A stretch of DNA of 64,000 nucleotides from Arion vulgaris (GCA_020796225.1 CM036767.1:19660927-19724926); one strand, 5' to 3'. Positions 51,286 through 61,770 are shown, counted from the stretch's first letter. Numbers and translations are program-made. Notes: generated by a model not told the origin, from the letters alone.

Positions 51286-53395
51286 GAAGAGGTTGAGGAG
51301 ACTGAGACTGGGGAAGCTGAAGTGGTTGGGCAAACTGTTGAAACTCAAATTGTTGAGGAGACTGGGTCTGATAAAACTAAAGACGTTGAGGAGACTGGTG
51401 ACACTGAAGAGTTTGAGGAGGCTGGGGAAACTGAAGAGGCTGAGGAGACTGAAGAGGTTGAGGAGACCAGTGAAACTGAAGAGATTGGGGAGACTGTGAC
51501 TAGGGAAACTGAAGAGGTTGAGGAGACTGAGACTGGTGAAACTGAAGAAGTTGAGGAGATCGACTAGTGAAACTGAAGAGGTTGAAGAGACTTGTGAAAC
51601 TGAAGAAGCTGAGGAGACTGAGACTGGTGAACCTGAAGAGGTTGAGGAGACTGGTGAAACTGAAGAGGCTGAGGAGACTGAAGAGGTTGAGGAGACCAGT
51701 GAAACTGAAGAGATTGTGGAGACTGTGACTAGTGAAACTGAAGAAGTTGAGAAGATTGTGACTGGTGAAACTGAAGAGGTTGAGGAGACTGGTGAAACTG
51801 AAGAGGTTGAGGAGACTGAGACTAGTGAAACTGAAGAAGTTGAGAAGATTGTGACTGGTGAAACTGAAGAGGTTGAGGTGAATGGTGAAACTGAAGAGGT
51901 TGAAGAGACTGAGACTAGTAAAACTGAAGAGGTTGAGGAGACTGGTGAATCTGAAGAGGTTGAGCAAACTGTTGAAACTCAAATTGTTGAGGAGACTGGG
52001 TCTGATGAAACTAAAGACGTTGAGGAGACTGGTGACACTGAAGAGTTTGAGGAGGCTGGTGAAACTGAAGAAGTTGAAGAGACTAGTGAAACTGAAGAAG
52101 TTGAGGAGACTGAGACTGGTGAACCTGAAGAAGTTGAGGAGACTGGTGAAACTGAAGAGGTTGAGGAGACTGGTGAAACTGAAGAAGTTGAGGAGACTGG
52201 TGAAACTGAAGAGGTTGAGGAGACTGAGACTGGTGAAATTGAAGAGTTTGAGGAAACCAGTGAAACTGAAGAGATTGAGGAAACTGAAGAAGCTGAGGAG
52301 AATAGTGAAACTGAAGAGGTTGAGGAGACTGGTGAAACTGAAGAGGTTGAGGAGACTGGTGAATCTGAAGAGGTTGAGCAAACTGTTGAAACTCAAATTG
52401 TTGAGGAGACTGGGTCTGATGAAACTAAAGACGTTGAGGAGACTGGTGACACTGAAGAGTTTGAGGAGGCTGGTGACACTGAAGAGTTTGAGGAGGCTAG
52501 TGAAACTGAAGAAGTTGAAGAGACTAGTGAAACTGAAGAAGTTGAGGAGACTGAGACTGGTGAACCTGAAGAAGTTGAGGAGACTGGTGAAACTGAAGAG
52601 GTTGAGGAGACTGAGACTGGTGAAATTGAAGAGGTTGAGGAAACCAGTGAAACTGAAGAGGTTGAGGAAACTGAAGAAGCTGAGGAGAATAGTGAAACTG
52701 AAGAGGTTGAGGAGACTGGTGAAACTGAAGAGGTTGAGGAGACTGGTGAAACTGAAGAAGTTGAGGAGACTGTGACTGGTGAAACTGAAGAGTTTGAGGA
52801 GACTGAGACTAGTAAAACTGAAGAGGTTGAGGAGACTGGTGAAACTGAAGAGGTTGAGGAGACTGATGAAACTGAAGAGGTTGAGGAGACTAGTAAAACT
52901 GAAGAGGTTGAGGAGATTAGCAAAACTGAAGAGATTGAGGAGACTAGTGAAACTGAAGAGGTTGAAGACACTGGTGAAACTGAAGAGGTTGAGGACACTG
53001 GTGAAACTGAAGAGGTTGAGGAGACTGAGACTGGTGAAACTGAAGAGGTTGAGGAGATTAGCGAAACTGAAGAGCCTGATAAGAATGAGACTAGGGAAAC
53101 AGAAGAGGTTGGTGAAACTGAAGAGATTGATGAGACTAAGACTGGTGACACTGATGAGGTTGAGGAGGCTAGTGAAACTGAAGAGGTTGAGGGGATTGGT
53201 GAAACTGAAGAGGTTGAGGAGACTGAGACTAGGGAAACAGAAGAGGTTGGGGAAACTAGTGACACTGAAGAGATTGATGATACTAAGACTGGTGACACTG
53301 ATGAGGTTGAGGAGGCTAGTAAAACTGGAGAGGTTGAGGTGACTGAGACTGATGAAACTGAAGAGGTTGATGAGAGTGTTGGCACTCAAGAAACT
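49220..53395 (+). repeat. In-frame Glu/Thr-rich array (ETEEVEETGE repeat)
   Basis: About 4.2 kb of 9- to 12-residue units around GETEEVEET, giving some 1,390 residues that are mostly Glu, Thr, Val and Gly, an extremely acidic stretch. A rarer marker block (GQTVETQIVEETGSD) recurs near 49605, 49866, 50508, 51322, 51960 and 52376. It shows larger duplications; the 642-bp spacing between the second and third marks one nearly exact copy. All three plus frames and several minus frames lack stops over long stretches because of the unit composition. Confidence 0.95.
51286..51562 (+). CDS. Giant protein, segment 4 (shifted frame)
   Basis: The acidic repeat continues in frame 1 (VGQTVETQIVEETGSDKTKD) between a one-base loss near 51280 and a two-base loss near 51560. 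The net change of three bases restores the original frame. Confidence 0.68.
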
Positions 53396-56300
53396 GGTCA
53401 TACTAAAAATGCTGATGAGACCATAGAGACAGCAAACACTAAAGAGACTGAGGGTTCAGAAGAGGCTCAACAGTCCATAGAGACAACGAACACTAAAGAT
53501 GTTGAAGAGTCCATAGAGACAACGAACACTAAAGAGGCTAAGAACACTGAAGTGGATGATAGAAATGAATCCGGACATGTAACTTCAAGAAAGATGTCAC
53601 TTATCTTTGGACAAAACGCTAGACTAGAACTACATTCATCTGAATCTTACACACAAACATACACACTACACTGTGAGGCGAGTGTTGTGAAGCTGAAATT
53701 GGATGAGGCTGAAATACAAATATGTAGAGACGGACAAGAAATCTGTGTAGAACTCTTAGATCTTCAACCAGACTCACAAGAAACAGAACAAAATACCCAA
53801 GTAAAAAAACATGCAGTGCAAGAACTTCATTCTAACAATGAAGAAACATTGTCAACAGTAGAAAATTCGTTTTCTGGTGGACAAAAATCTGAGGTACAAC
53901 AAGAGTTGAAGACAGAACAAGAATCTACAGATAAACAAGAACTTCAGATTTTACAAAGATTTAATGTTACAGATCAAGATTGTAAGGAAAATCAAGAAAA
54001 TTTAACTGAACAAGATTGTAATCAAAATCAAGGAAATCTAACAGAACAAGATTGTCAAGAACAAGATTGTCAGACAGAACAAGAAAATGTGACAAAACAC
54101 AGATCTGTGGTAGAACAAAATGTTGAGACAAACCAAAAAAGTATGACAACACACAGATCTGTGGTAGAACAAAATGTTGAGACAAACCAAGAAAGTAAGA
54201 CAAAACACGGATCTGTGGTAGAACAAAATGTTGAGACAAACCAAGAAAGTAAGACAAAACACAGATCTGTGGTAGAACAAAATGTTGAGACAAACCAAGA
54301 AAGTAAGACAAAACACGGATCTGTGGTAGAACAAAATGTTGAGACAAACCAAGAAAGTAAGACAAAACACAGATCTGTGGTAGAACAAAATGTTGAGACA
54401 AACCAAGAAAGTAAGACAAAACATGGATCTGTGGTAGAACAAAATGTTGAGACAAACCAAGAAAGTATGACAAAACACAGATCTGTGGTGGAACAAAATG
54501 TTGAGACAAACCAAGAAAGTAAGACAAAACACAGATCTGTGGTGGAACAAAATGTTGAGACAAACCAAGAAAGTATGACAAAACACAGATCTGTGGTGGA
54601 ACAAAATGTTGAGACAAACCAAGAAAGTAAGACAAAACACAGATCTGTGGTAGAACAAAATGTTGAGACAAACCAAGAAAGTAAGACAAAACACGGATCT
54701 GTGGTAGAACAAAATGTTGAGACAAACCAAGAAAGTAAGACAAAACACGGATCTGTGGTAGAACAAAATGTTGAGACAAACCAAGAAAGTAAGACAAAAC
54801 ACGGATCTGTGGTAGAACAAAATGTTGAGACAAACCAAGAAAGTATGACAAAACACAGATCTGTGGTGGAACAAAATGTTGAGACAAACCAAGAAAGTAA
54901 GACAAAACACAGATCTGTGGTGGAACAAAATGTTGAGACAAACCAAGAAAGTATGACAAAACACAGATCTGTGGTGGAACAAAATGTTGAGACAAACCAA
55001 GAAAGTAAGACAAAACACGGATCTGTTGTAGAACAAAATGTTGAGACAAACAAAGAAAGTGAGACAAAACACAGATCTGTGGTGGAACAAATTGTTGAGA
55101 CAAACCAAGAAAGTATGACAACACACGGATATGAATCAATGTCTACAAAATCTATGTTAGAGACACACACAAAACTGCAAGAATCTATAGGAATTGTAGC
55201 AATAATTGAAGAATATACACAAGAAGTTATTGAATCAAGAAGTCAAGAATATACACAAGAAAATGAAAAGAATGGAGAATGTACACGAGAAAATGAAGAA
55301 AAGAAGGGAGAATGTACACAAGAAAATGAGACGCAGAATGAAGAATGTAATACACACAAAAATGAATCGAGGTGGGAAGAAGTACAACAACGGCAGGATG
55401 TGCAACAAACGAAGCAAGAAGTACAACAGCAGGAGCAAAATGTACAACGGCAGGTGCATGAACTACAACAACAGAAGCAATCAGTACAACAGCAGGGGCA
55501 AGATGTACAACAGCAGGAACAAGCAATACAACAGAAAGAACAAACAGTGCAACAGCAGAAACAAACAGTACAACAGAAGGAACAAGCAGTACAACAGCAG
55601 AAACAAACAGTGCAACAGCAGAAACAAGCAGTACAACAGAAGGAACAAACAGTGCAACAGCAGAAACAAACAGTACAACAGCAGAAACAAGCAGTACAAC
55701 AGAAGGAACACACAGTACAACAGAAGGAACACGCAGTACAACAGCAGGAGCAAGCAGTACAACAGCAGGAACAAGCAGTACAACAGCAGGAACAAGCAGT
55801 GCAACAGAAGGAAAAATCAGTGCAACAGAAGGAACAAGCAGTACAACAGCAGAAACAAACAGTGCAACAGCAGGAACAAACAGTGCAACAGCAGGAGCAA
55901 GCAGTACAACATCAGGAGAAAGATAAATATCATCGAAAGAAAAAAGTACAACAGCGAAAGCAAAAAATACAACAGCTGGAGCAAAAAGTACAACAGGGAA
56001 TGCAAAAAGTACGACAGCGGGACCAAAACGTTCAAAAAGGAAAGCACAAAATGCAACAGCAGGAGCAAAAAGTTCAACAGCAGGAGCAAAAAGTTCAACA
56101 GCAGGAACAAACAGTGCAACAGCAGGAGCAAGCAGTGCAACAGCAGGAGCAAGCAGTACAACAGAAGGAACAAACAGTGCAACAGCAAGAACAAGCAGTG
56201 CAACAGAAGGAACAAACAGTGCAACAGAAGGAACAAGCAGTGCAACAGAAGGAACAAACAGTACAACAGAAGGAACAAGCAGTGCAACAGCAGGAACAAA

Positions 56301-58615
56301 CAGTGCAACAGCAGGAACAAGCAGTGCAACAGCAGGAACAAGCAGTACAACAAAAGGAACAAACAGTACAACAGAAGGAACAAACAGTACAACAGAAGGA
56401 ACAAACAGTACAACAGAAGGAACAGACAGTACAACAGCAGAAACAAGCAGTGCAACAGAAGGAACAAGCAATACAACAGAAGGAACAAACAATGCAACAG
56501 CAGAAACAAGCAGTACAACAGAAGGAACAAGCAGTACAACAGCAGGAACAAGCATTGCAACAGAAGGGACAATCAGTACAACAGAAGGAACAAACAGTAC
56601 AACAGCAGGAACAAGCAGTACAACAGCAGGAACAAGCAGTGCAACAGCAGAAACAAACAGTACAACAGCAGGAACAAACAATGCAACAGCAGGAACAAAC
56701 AGTACAACAGCAGGAGCAAGCAGTACAACAGAAGGAACAAACAGTGCAACAGCAGGAACAAACAGTGCAACAGCAGGAGCAAGCAGTACAACATCAGGAG
56801 AAAGATAAATATCAGAAAAAAAGTACAACAGCGAAAGCAAAAATACAACAGCTGGAGCAAAAGTACAACAGGGAATGCAAAAGTACGACAGCGGACCAAA
56901 CAGTCAAAAGGAAAGCACAAATGCAACAGCAGGAGCAAAAGTTCAACAGCAGGACAAAAGTTCAACAGCAGGAACAAACAGTGCAACAGCAGGAGCAAGC
57001 AGTGCAACAGCAGGAGCAAGCAGTACAACAGAAGGAACAAACAGTGCAACAGCAAGAACAAGCAGTGCAACAGAAGGAACAAACAGTGCAACAGAAGGAA
57101 CAAGCAGTACAACAGAAGGAACAAACAGTACAACAGAAGGAACAAGCAGTGCAACAGCAGGAACAAACAGTGCAACAGCAGGAACAAGCAGTGCAACAGA
57201 AGGAACAAACAGTACAACAACAGGAACAAACAGTACAACAGAAGGAACAAACAGTACAACAGAAGGAACAAACAGTACAACAGAAGGAACAGACAGTACA
57301 ACAGCAGAAACAAGCAGTGCAACAGAAGGAACAAGCAATACAACAGAAGGAACAAACAATGCAACAGCAGAAACAAGCAGTACAACAGAAGGAACAAGCA
57401 GTACAACAGCAGGAACAAGCATTGCAACAGAAGGGACAATCAGTACAACAGAAGGAACAAACAGTACAACAGCAGGAACAAGCAGTACAACAGCAGGAAC
57501 AAGCAGTGCAACAGCAGAAACAAACAGTACAACAGCAGGAACAAACAATGCAACAGCAGGAACAAACAGTACAACAGCAGGAGCAAGCAGTACAACAGAA
57601 GGAACAAACAGTGCAACAGCAGGAACAAACAGTGCAACAGCAGGAGCAAGCAGTACAACATCAGGAGAAAGATAAATATCATCGAAAGAAAAAAGTACAA
57701 CAGCGAAAGCAAAAAATACAACAGCTGGAGCAAAAAGTACAACAGGAATGCAAAAGACGACAGCGGACCAAAGCGTTCAAAAAGGAAAGCACAAATGCAA
57801 CAGCAGGAGCAAAAGTTCAACAGCAGGAACAAACAGTGCAACAGCAGGAGCAAGCAGTGCAACAGAAGAAGCAAGCAGTACAACAGAACAGTGAAAGAAC
57901 AAAACAGTGCAACAGCAAGAACAACAGTCAAGCAGAAGGAACAAACAGTGCAACAGAAGGAACAAGCAGTGCAACAGAAGGAACAAACAGTACAACAGAA
58001 GGAACAAGACAGTCAACAGCAGGAACAAACAGTGCAACAGAGGAACAAGCAGTGCAACAGAAGGACACAAACAGTAACAAAAAAGGAACAAAAGTACAAC
58101 AGAAGAACAAACAGTACAACAGAAGGAACAAACAGTACAACAGAAGGAACAGACAAGTCAACAGCAGGAACAAACAGTGCAACAGAAGGAACAAACAGTG
58201 CAACAGAAGGAACAAACAGTACAACAGAAGGAAACAAAACAGTACAACAGAAGGAACAGACAGTCAAAGCAGGAACAAACAGTGCAAACAGAAGGAACAA
58301 ACAGTGCAACAGAAGGAACAAACAGTACAACAGAAGGAACAAACAGTACAACAGAAGGAACAAACAGTACAACAGAAGGAACATACAGTGCAACAGAAGG
58401 AACAAGCAGTGCAACAGAAGGAACAAAGTGCAAACAGAAGGAACAACAGTGCAACAGCAGGAACAAACAGTGCAGCAGCAGGAACAAGCAAGTACACAAG
58501 AGGAAACAAACAGTACAACAGCAGGAACAAACATGCAACAGCAGGAACAAATAGTACAACAGAAGGAACAAACAGTACAACAGCAGGAACAAACAGTGCA
58601 AACAGGAACAAATAG
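51563..58615 (+). CDS. Giant protein, segment 5
   Basis: Uninterrupted for more than 5 kb. Rest of the Glu/Thr array to 53395; unique residues to about 54090, including an ordered-looking part (MSLIFGQNARLELHSSES, YTQTYTLHCEASVVKLKLDE, AEIQICRDGQEICVELLDL) that could be a small beta-rich domain; Gln/Asp-rich NLTEQDCNQ units; 19 copies of an 18-residue repeat (54099-55125); unique YTQEVIESRSQEYTQENEKN; then the Gln-rich array from 55380. From about 56815 small losses disturb the frame, and after 57750 the frame I follow is not reliable. Confidence 0.68.
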   Translation, partial: TSETEEVEETCETEEAEETETGEPEEVEETGETEEAEETEEVEETSETEEIVETVTSETEEVEKIVTGETEEVEETGETEEVEETETSETEEVEKIVTGETEEVEVNGETEEVEETETSKTEEVEETGESEEVEQTVETQIVEETGSDETKDVEETGDTEEFEEAGETEEVEETSETEEVEETETGEPEEVEETGETEEVEETGETEEVEETGETEEVEETETGEIEEFEETSETEEIEETEEAEENSETEEVEETGETEEVEETGESEEVEQTVETQIVEETGSDETKDVEETGDTEEFEEAGDTEEFEEASETEEVEETSETEEVEETETGEPEEVEETGETEEVEETETGEIEEVEETSETEEVEETEEAEENSETEEVEETGETEEVEETGETEEVEETVTGETEEFEETETSKTEEVEETGETEEVEETDETEEVEETSKTEEVEEISKTEEIEETSETEEVEDTGETEEVEDTGETEEVEETETGETEEVEEISETEEPDKNETRETEEVGETEEIDETKTGDTDEVEEASETEEVEGIGETEEVEETETRETEEVGETSDTEEIDDTKTGDTDEVEEASKTGEVEVTETDETEEVDESVGTQETGHTKNADETIETANTKETEGSEEAQQSIETTNTKDVEESIETTNTKEAKNTEVDDRNESGHVTSRKMSLIFGQNARLELHSSESYTQTYTLHCEASVVKLKLDEAEIQICRDGQEICVELLDLQPDSQETEQNTQVKKHAVQELHSNNEETLSTVENSFSGGQKSEVQQELKTEQESTDKQELQILQRFNVTDQDCKENQENLTEQDCNQNQGNLTEQDCQEQDCQTEQENVTKHRSVVEQNVETNQKSMTTHRSVVEQNVETNQESKTKHGSVVEQNVETNQESKTKHRSVVEQNVETNQESKTKHGSVVEQNVETNQESKTKHRSVVEQNVETNQESKTKHGSVVEQNVETNQESMTKHRSVVEQNVETNQESKTKHRSVVEQNVETNQESMTKHRSVVEQNVETNQESKTKHRSVVEQNVETNQESKTKHGSVVEQNVETNQESKTKHGSVVEQNVETNQESKTKHGSVVEQNVETNQESMTKHRSVVEQNVETNQESKTKHRSVVEQNVETNQESMTKHRSVVEQNVETNQESKTKHGSVVEQNVETNKESETKHRSVVEQIVETNQESMTTHGYESMSTKSMLETHTKLQESIGIVAIIEEYTQEVIESRSQEYTQENEKNGECTRENEEKKGECTQENETQNEECNTHKNESRWEEVQQRQDVQQTKQEVQQQEQNVQRQVHELQQQKQSVQQQGQDVQQQEQAIQQKEQTVQQQKQTVQQKEQAVQQQKQTVQQQKQAVQQKEQTVQQQKQTVQQQKQAVQQKEHTVQQKEHAVQQQEQAVQQQEQAVQQQEQAVQQKEKSVQQKEQAVQQQKQTVQQQEQTVQQQEQAVQHQEKDKYHRKKKVQQRKQKIQQLEQKVQQGMQKVRQRDQNVQKGKHKMQQQEQKVQQQEQKVQQQEQTVQQQEQAVQQQEQAVQQKEQTVQQQEQAVQQKEQTVQQKEQAVQQKEQTVQQKEQAVQQQEQTVQQQEQAVQQQEQAVQQKEQTVQQKEQTVQQKEQTVQQKEQTVQQQKQAVQQKEQAIQQKEQTMQQQKQAVQQKEQAVQQQEQALQQKGQSVQQKEQTVQQQEQAVQQQEQAVQQQKQTVQQQEQTMQQQEQTVQQQEQAVQQKEQTVQQQEQTVQQQEQAVQHQEKDKYQKKSTTAKAKIQQLEQKYNRECKSTTADQTVKRKAQMQQQEQKFNSRTKVQQQEQTVQQQEQAVQQQEQAVQQKEQTVQQQEQAVQQKEQTVQQKEQAVQQKEQTVQQKEQAVQQQEQTVQQQEQAVQQKEQTVQQQEQTVQQKEQTVQQKEQTVQQKEQTVQQQKQAVQQKEQAIQQKEQTMQQQKQAVQQKEQAVQQQEQALQQKGQSVQQKEQTVQQQEQAVQQQEQAVQQQKQTVQQQEQTMQQQEQTVQQQEQAVQQKEQTVQQQEQTVQQQEQAVQHQEKDKYHRKKKVQQRKQKIQQLEQKVQQECKRRQRTKAFKKESTNATAGAKVQQQEQTVQQQEQAVQQKKQAVQQNSERTKQCNSKNNSQAEGTNSATEGTSSATEGTNSTTEGTRQSTAGTNSATEEQAVQQKDTNSNKKGTKVQQKNKQYNRRNKQYNRRNRQVNSRNKQCNRRNKQCNRRNKQYNRRKQNSTTEGTDSQSRNKQCKQKEQTVQQKEQTVQQKEQTVQQKEQTVQQKEHTVQQKEQAVQQKEQSANRRNNSATAGTNSAAAGTSKYTRGNKQYNSRNKHATAGTNSTTEGTNSTTAGTNSANRNK
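54099..55125 (+). repeat. In-frame 54-bp array, SVVEQNVETNQESKTKH repeat
   Basis: Nineteen copies of an 18-residue unit, HRSVVEQNVETNQESKTK. Variation is mostly R/G after His and K/M before T. Both are single-base changes (AGA/GGA, AAG/ATG). No frame-disrupting change in about 1 kb. Confidence 0.95.
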
Positions 58616-58900
58616 TGCAACAGCAGGAGCAAGGTGCAACACAGGAAAGATAAATATCATCGAAAGAAAAATACAACAGCAAGCAAATACAACAGTGAGC
58701 AAAAAGCAACAGGGAATGCAAAAATCACAGGGACCAAACGTTCAAAAAGGAAAGCAAAAATGCAACAGCAGGACAAAAATTTCAACAGGAAAGCAAAAAT
58801 ACAAAGCAGAGCAAAATTACAACAGCAGGAAGACATTGCAACAGGAACAGCAACAGTACAATATCAGGGCAAACAGTTGAAAAGAAAAGAAAACATTTGA
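55430..58900 (+). repeat. In-frame 21-bp Gln-rich heptad array with ~0.9-kb higher-order units
   Basis: Heptad AVQQKEQ / TVQQQEQ encoded by 21-bp units (CAACAGAAGGAACAAACAGT). A marker block (KDKYHRKKKVQQRKQK) appears at 55921, 56806, 57671 and 58651, so the array is made of large duplicated blocks 865-980 bp apart. A seven-residue period with Val at one position and Ala/Thr beside it is compatible with a coiled coil. The later blocks contain many one-base losses, often in A runs. Confidence 0.93.
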
Positions 58901-59027
58901 GTACATTGACCACAAAAATTACTTTGTCTATGACAGCACTCCAAAATCTCAGTTGCTTAGGATGCAGGCAACATTATTACAGATGTGAGCTTTGAAACAT
59001 TTAATATAGAAAGAGACCGTCTGTTCT

Positions 59028-59900
59028 AACATAGTTAATCTGACAGACAGTACTAAAAGTTTAATGGACATCCTGAATGTTCAGAAAGCAGGCAAGAGAC
59101 CACAATTTGCAGAAGGAGGAACTGATCTTAATAAAACAGATCTTTATGAGGACATCAAACAAACAAATGGGAATAATTTAGAAACAGAATTTATTAATAA
59201 CACAACTGACTCTACAGAAAGTTCTTCAGACATGTCCAATAAATTATGGACTCATTTCAACACTGTAAATTCAGTAACAACAACTCCATCCCAGAAAGGA
59301 TTGCCATTTTTTGATGAAACTGAAATAGAAATTTCAAATGAAATAACTCAAACTAAAGAATGTCAACCCAGTAAAGATGTAGCAATGAAAAACACAGATA
59401 TTGGCACAGTCAACGAAACAAAAGACAGACTCAATAATTACGAATATCAAATTGAAGATGGAGAACCTATTTCGGTTAGAGACACAAATTCTTCATATTT
59501 GATTGAATCAGCAACTACAAATATAACTGATACAAAAACATTCCAAACTATAAATGAGACAACTTCTATAAATATCAGTGATGCTGAAACATGCGCACAA
59601 ACAACAGAGGAGTTAACTTCTCCAAATGTTACTGAAACAGGAAGAGAAACTTTGTGCAATGCAGCAAGTGCATGGACAACTTCTGAAAATGTCACTTATG
59701 TAGCAACTACCACCAAAGTAGTAACAACAGCTACCACAAAGTCCCTGGAAGCAGCAACTACAACACATTCTACTGAAGCATTAACCATTGCTACAAATGA
59801 CATTGTAGAGGCAGCAGTTACCACAAAGTTAAATGAAGACAATAGTCACCTACATTTCACTGAAGAACAGACTACTACAATTCCAATGAAGTGGCAGTAG
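59028..59900 (+). CDS. Giant protein, segment 6
   Basis: The frame resumes with NIVNLTDSTKSLMDILNVQK and is open for about 290 codons. Earlier pieces in neighbouring frames (TFEYIDHKNYFVYDSTPKSQ at 58890-58975; DVSFETFNIERDRLF at 58983-59028) show coding continuing from the Gln array through two more shifts. Composition moves to Thr/Asn/Glu-rich with SYLIESATTNITDTKTFQTI and AATTTHSTEALTIATNDIVE. It ends where the Ala-Thr array begins to lose frame. Confidence 0.65.
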   Translation, partial: NIVNLTDSTKSLMDILNVQKAGKRPQFAEGGTDLNKTDLYEDIKQTNGNNLETEFINNTTDSTESSSDMSNKLWTHFNTVNSVTTTPSQKGLPFFDETEIEISNEITQTKECQPSKDVAMKNTDIGTVNETKDRLNNYEYQIEDGEPISVRDTNSSYLIESATTNITDTKTFQTINETTSINISDAETCAQTTEELTSPNVTETGRETLCNAASAWTTSENVTYVATTTKVVTTATTKSLEAATTTHSTEALTIATNDIVEAAVTTKLNEDNSHLHFTEEQTTTIPMKWQ

Positions 59901-60480
59901 CATATCAGATTCCACTAAAGTGCAGCAGCCACAAATTCACAGAAGAAACAACAGCTACCACAAATGCTGCTGAAGTGGCAGTAGCTACCACAAATTCCAC
60001 AGAAGAAACAACAGCTACCACAAATGCTACTGAAGTGGCAGAGCTACACAAATTCAGCTGAAGGGCAGCAGCTACCACAAATTCAGCTGAAGTGGCAGCA
60101 GCTACCACAAATTCAGCTGAAGTGGCAGCAGCTACCACAAATTCAATTGAAGTGCAAGTTGCACAACCACTGATAAAATGCAGCTACCACAATAACTAAA
60201 GAAACAATAGCTCAAATGTGCTGAAGTGGCAGCAGCTACCACAAATTCAATTGAAGTGGCAAAAGTTGCTACAAATCTCACTGATAAAATAGCAGCTACC
60301 ACAAATTCAACTAAAGAAACAACAGCTACCACAAATGCTGCTGAAGTGCAGCAGCTACCACAAATTCAACTGAAGTGACAAAAGTTGCTACAAATCTCAC
60401 TGACAAAATAGCAGCTACCACAAATTCTGCTGAAGTGGCAGCAGCTACCACAAATTCAACTAAAGAAACAACAGCTACAA
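59895..60480 (+). repeat. 30-bp array, AATTNSAEVA repeat, frame-disrupted
   Basis: Units containing CAGCTACCACAAATTCAGCT and GAAGTGGCAG, about 18 copies including KETTATTNAAE variants. Single-base losses (for example GAAGTGCAGC and GAAGGGCAGC for GAAGTGGCAGC) break the frame repeatedly. Confidence 0.9.
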
Positions 60481-60504
60481 AAATTCAAATAAAAAGAAAT
60501 AACT

Positions 60505-61770
60505 ACATCAGACGCCACCAAAGCCGCAACAGCTACCACACATTCCATTGAAGCATCTTGTGTCCTGGAGACTTCTACTGCGTCGGCTGACACAAATATC
60601 AAATCTCTTTCTAGTGTCTTCAAGACTTCTGAGCAAGTTAACACAAACATCAAATCTTCTTCTAGTGTCTTCAAGACTTCTGAGCAAGTTAACACAAACA
60701 TCAAATCTTCTTCTAGTGTCTTCAAGACTTCTGAGCAAGTTAACACAAACATCAAATCTTCTTCCAGTGTCTTCAAGACTTCTGAGCAAGTTAACACAAA
60801 CATCAAATCTTCTTCTAGTGTCTTCAAGACTTCTGAGCCAGTTAACACAAACATCAAATCTTCTTCTAGTGTCTTCAAGACTTCTGAGCAAGTTAACACA
60901 AACATCAAATCTTCTTCTAGTGTCTTCAAGACTTCTGAGCAGGTTAACACAAACATCAAATCTTCTTCTAGTGTCTTCAAGACTTCTGAGCAAGTTAACA
61001 CAAACATCAAATCTTCTTCTAGTGTCTTCAAGACTTCTGAGCCAGTTAACACAGCCATCAAATCTTCTTCTAATCTATTGATAATTTCTAACTCAGTTGA
61101 GACTGACATCAAAATGAATGTTCCAGGTCATGAACATATCATTAACAAATGTTCTCAACATGAAACCACAAAGCAAGAAGAAACTGACCCTAGGCTCAAG
61201 TCTTCAACTTCAGACTGGGCGGATGCATTGCAACTGACATCTAACATATCTGAAACTATTCATGTCATTCCAGAATATCATAGTAGTGAAGTAAAGATTA
61301 TCACAGCCAATGAAGGAGATGCCACGGGTCAAATTCATCAGAAAGAAGACAAATCATGTGGAAATTTAGATCTTAAAAAATTATCGGGAACTGAGAAAAA
61401 ATCTGATGCGAAAACTGAGACAAAAATGAATAATTTGAGTATTCAATCACAACCATCTAATGATCTCATGACATCTGTGAAAGAAATTAAGACGAAAACG
61501 TTGTCTTCGTATGAAGCATCACTGCCACACAAACTAAAACGGGCTATGCATGAACAGACTGACATGGTTACATCTAAACAAGGTTCAATTGTTCAAGAAA
61601 ACAAATCAAATGAAACTACATCAGTCAGCAGACATATCTATGTATTGAGACCTATAGCTGATAAATCTGTAAAATTTAATAATAATCAGACAACACCCAT
61701 TGCTGGAGGAGTTTCAGAATCTAAAAACAGATTTATTGTGAATTTCTCTACGAAAAACAATTTCTACTGA
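60505..61770 (+). CDS. Giant protein, segment 7
   Basis: Frame 1, open for about 420 codons: TTSDATKAATATTHSIEASC, then nine copies of the 17-residue SSSSVFKTSEQVNTNIK repeat (60595-61070), then unique sequence ending NFSTKNNFY at 61770. Unique parts include SDWADALQLTSNISETIHVI and SRHIYVLRPIADKSVKFNNN. No ATG is expected, because this is the inside of an exon. Confidence 0.66.
   Translation, partial: TSDATKAATATTHSIEASCVLETSTASADTNIKSLSSVFKTSEQVNTNIKSSSSVFKTSEQVNTNIKSSSSVFKTSEQVNTNIKSSSSVFKTSEQVNTNIKSSSSVFKTSEPVNTNIKSSSSVFKTSEQVNTNIKSSSSVFKTSEQVNTNIKSSSSVFKTSEQVNTNIKSSSSVFKTSEPVNTAIKSSSNLLIISNSVETDIKMNVPGHEHIINKCSQHETTKQEETDPRLKSSTSDWADALQLTSNISETIHVIPEYHSSEVKIITANEGDATGQIHQKEDKSCGNLDLKKLSGTEKKSDAKTETKMNNLSIQSQPSNDLMTSVKEIKTKTLSSYEASLPHKLKRAMHEQTDMVTSKQGSIVQENKSNETTSVSRHIYVLRPIADKSVKFNNNQTTPIAGGVSESKNRFIVNFSTKNNFY
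60595..61070 (+). repeat. In-frame 51-bp array, SSSSVFKTSEQVNTNIK repeat
   Basis: Nine copies of a 17-residue unit with few differences (SEP for SEQ twice). Ser/Thr-rich and free of stops in the coding frame. Confidence 0.94.

Noticed and set aside
51500..53401. Minus-strand Ser/Phe/Leu-rich frames (up to 633 codons) opposite the Glu/Thr array
   Set aside because: They mirror the repeat composition of the plus-strand gene, which has unique coding flanks and splice sites. The minus frames have none.
53967..55170. Three minus-strand Cys/Leu/Phe-rich frames of about 360-390 codons, resembling membrane proteins
   Set aside because: Complement of the 54-bp in-frame array. The hydrophobicity comes from the complement of Gln/Glu/Asn codons.
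55206..58880. 1,224-codon Asn/Arg/Gln-rich plus frame (SRNKQYNRRNKQ) in the Gln array
   Set aside because: Alternative frame of the 21-bp unit. The QQKEQTV frame is continuous with more than 3 kb of upstream coding sequence, this one is not.
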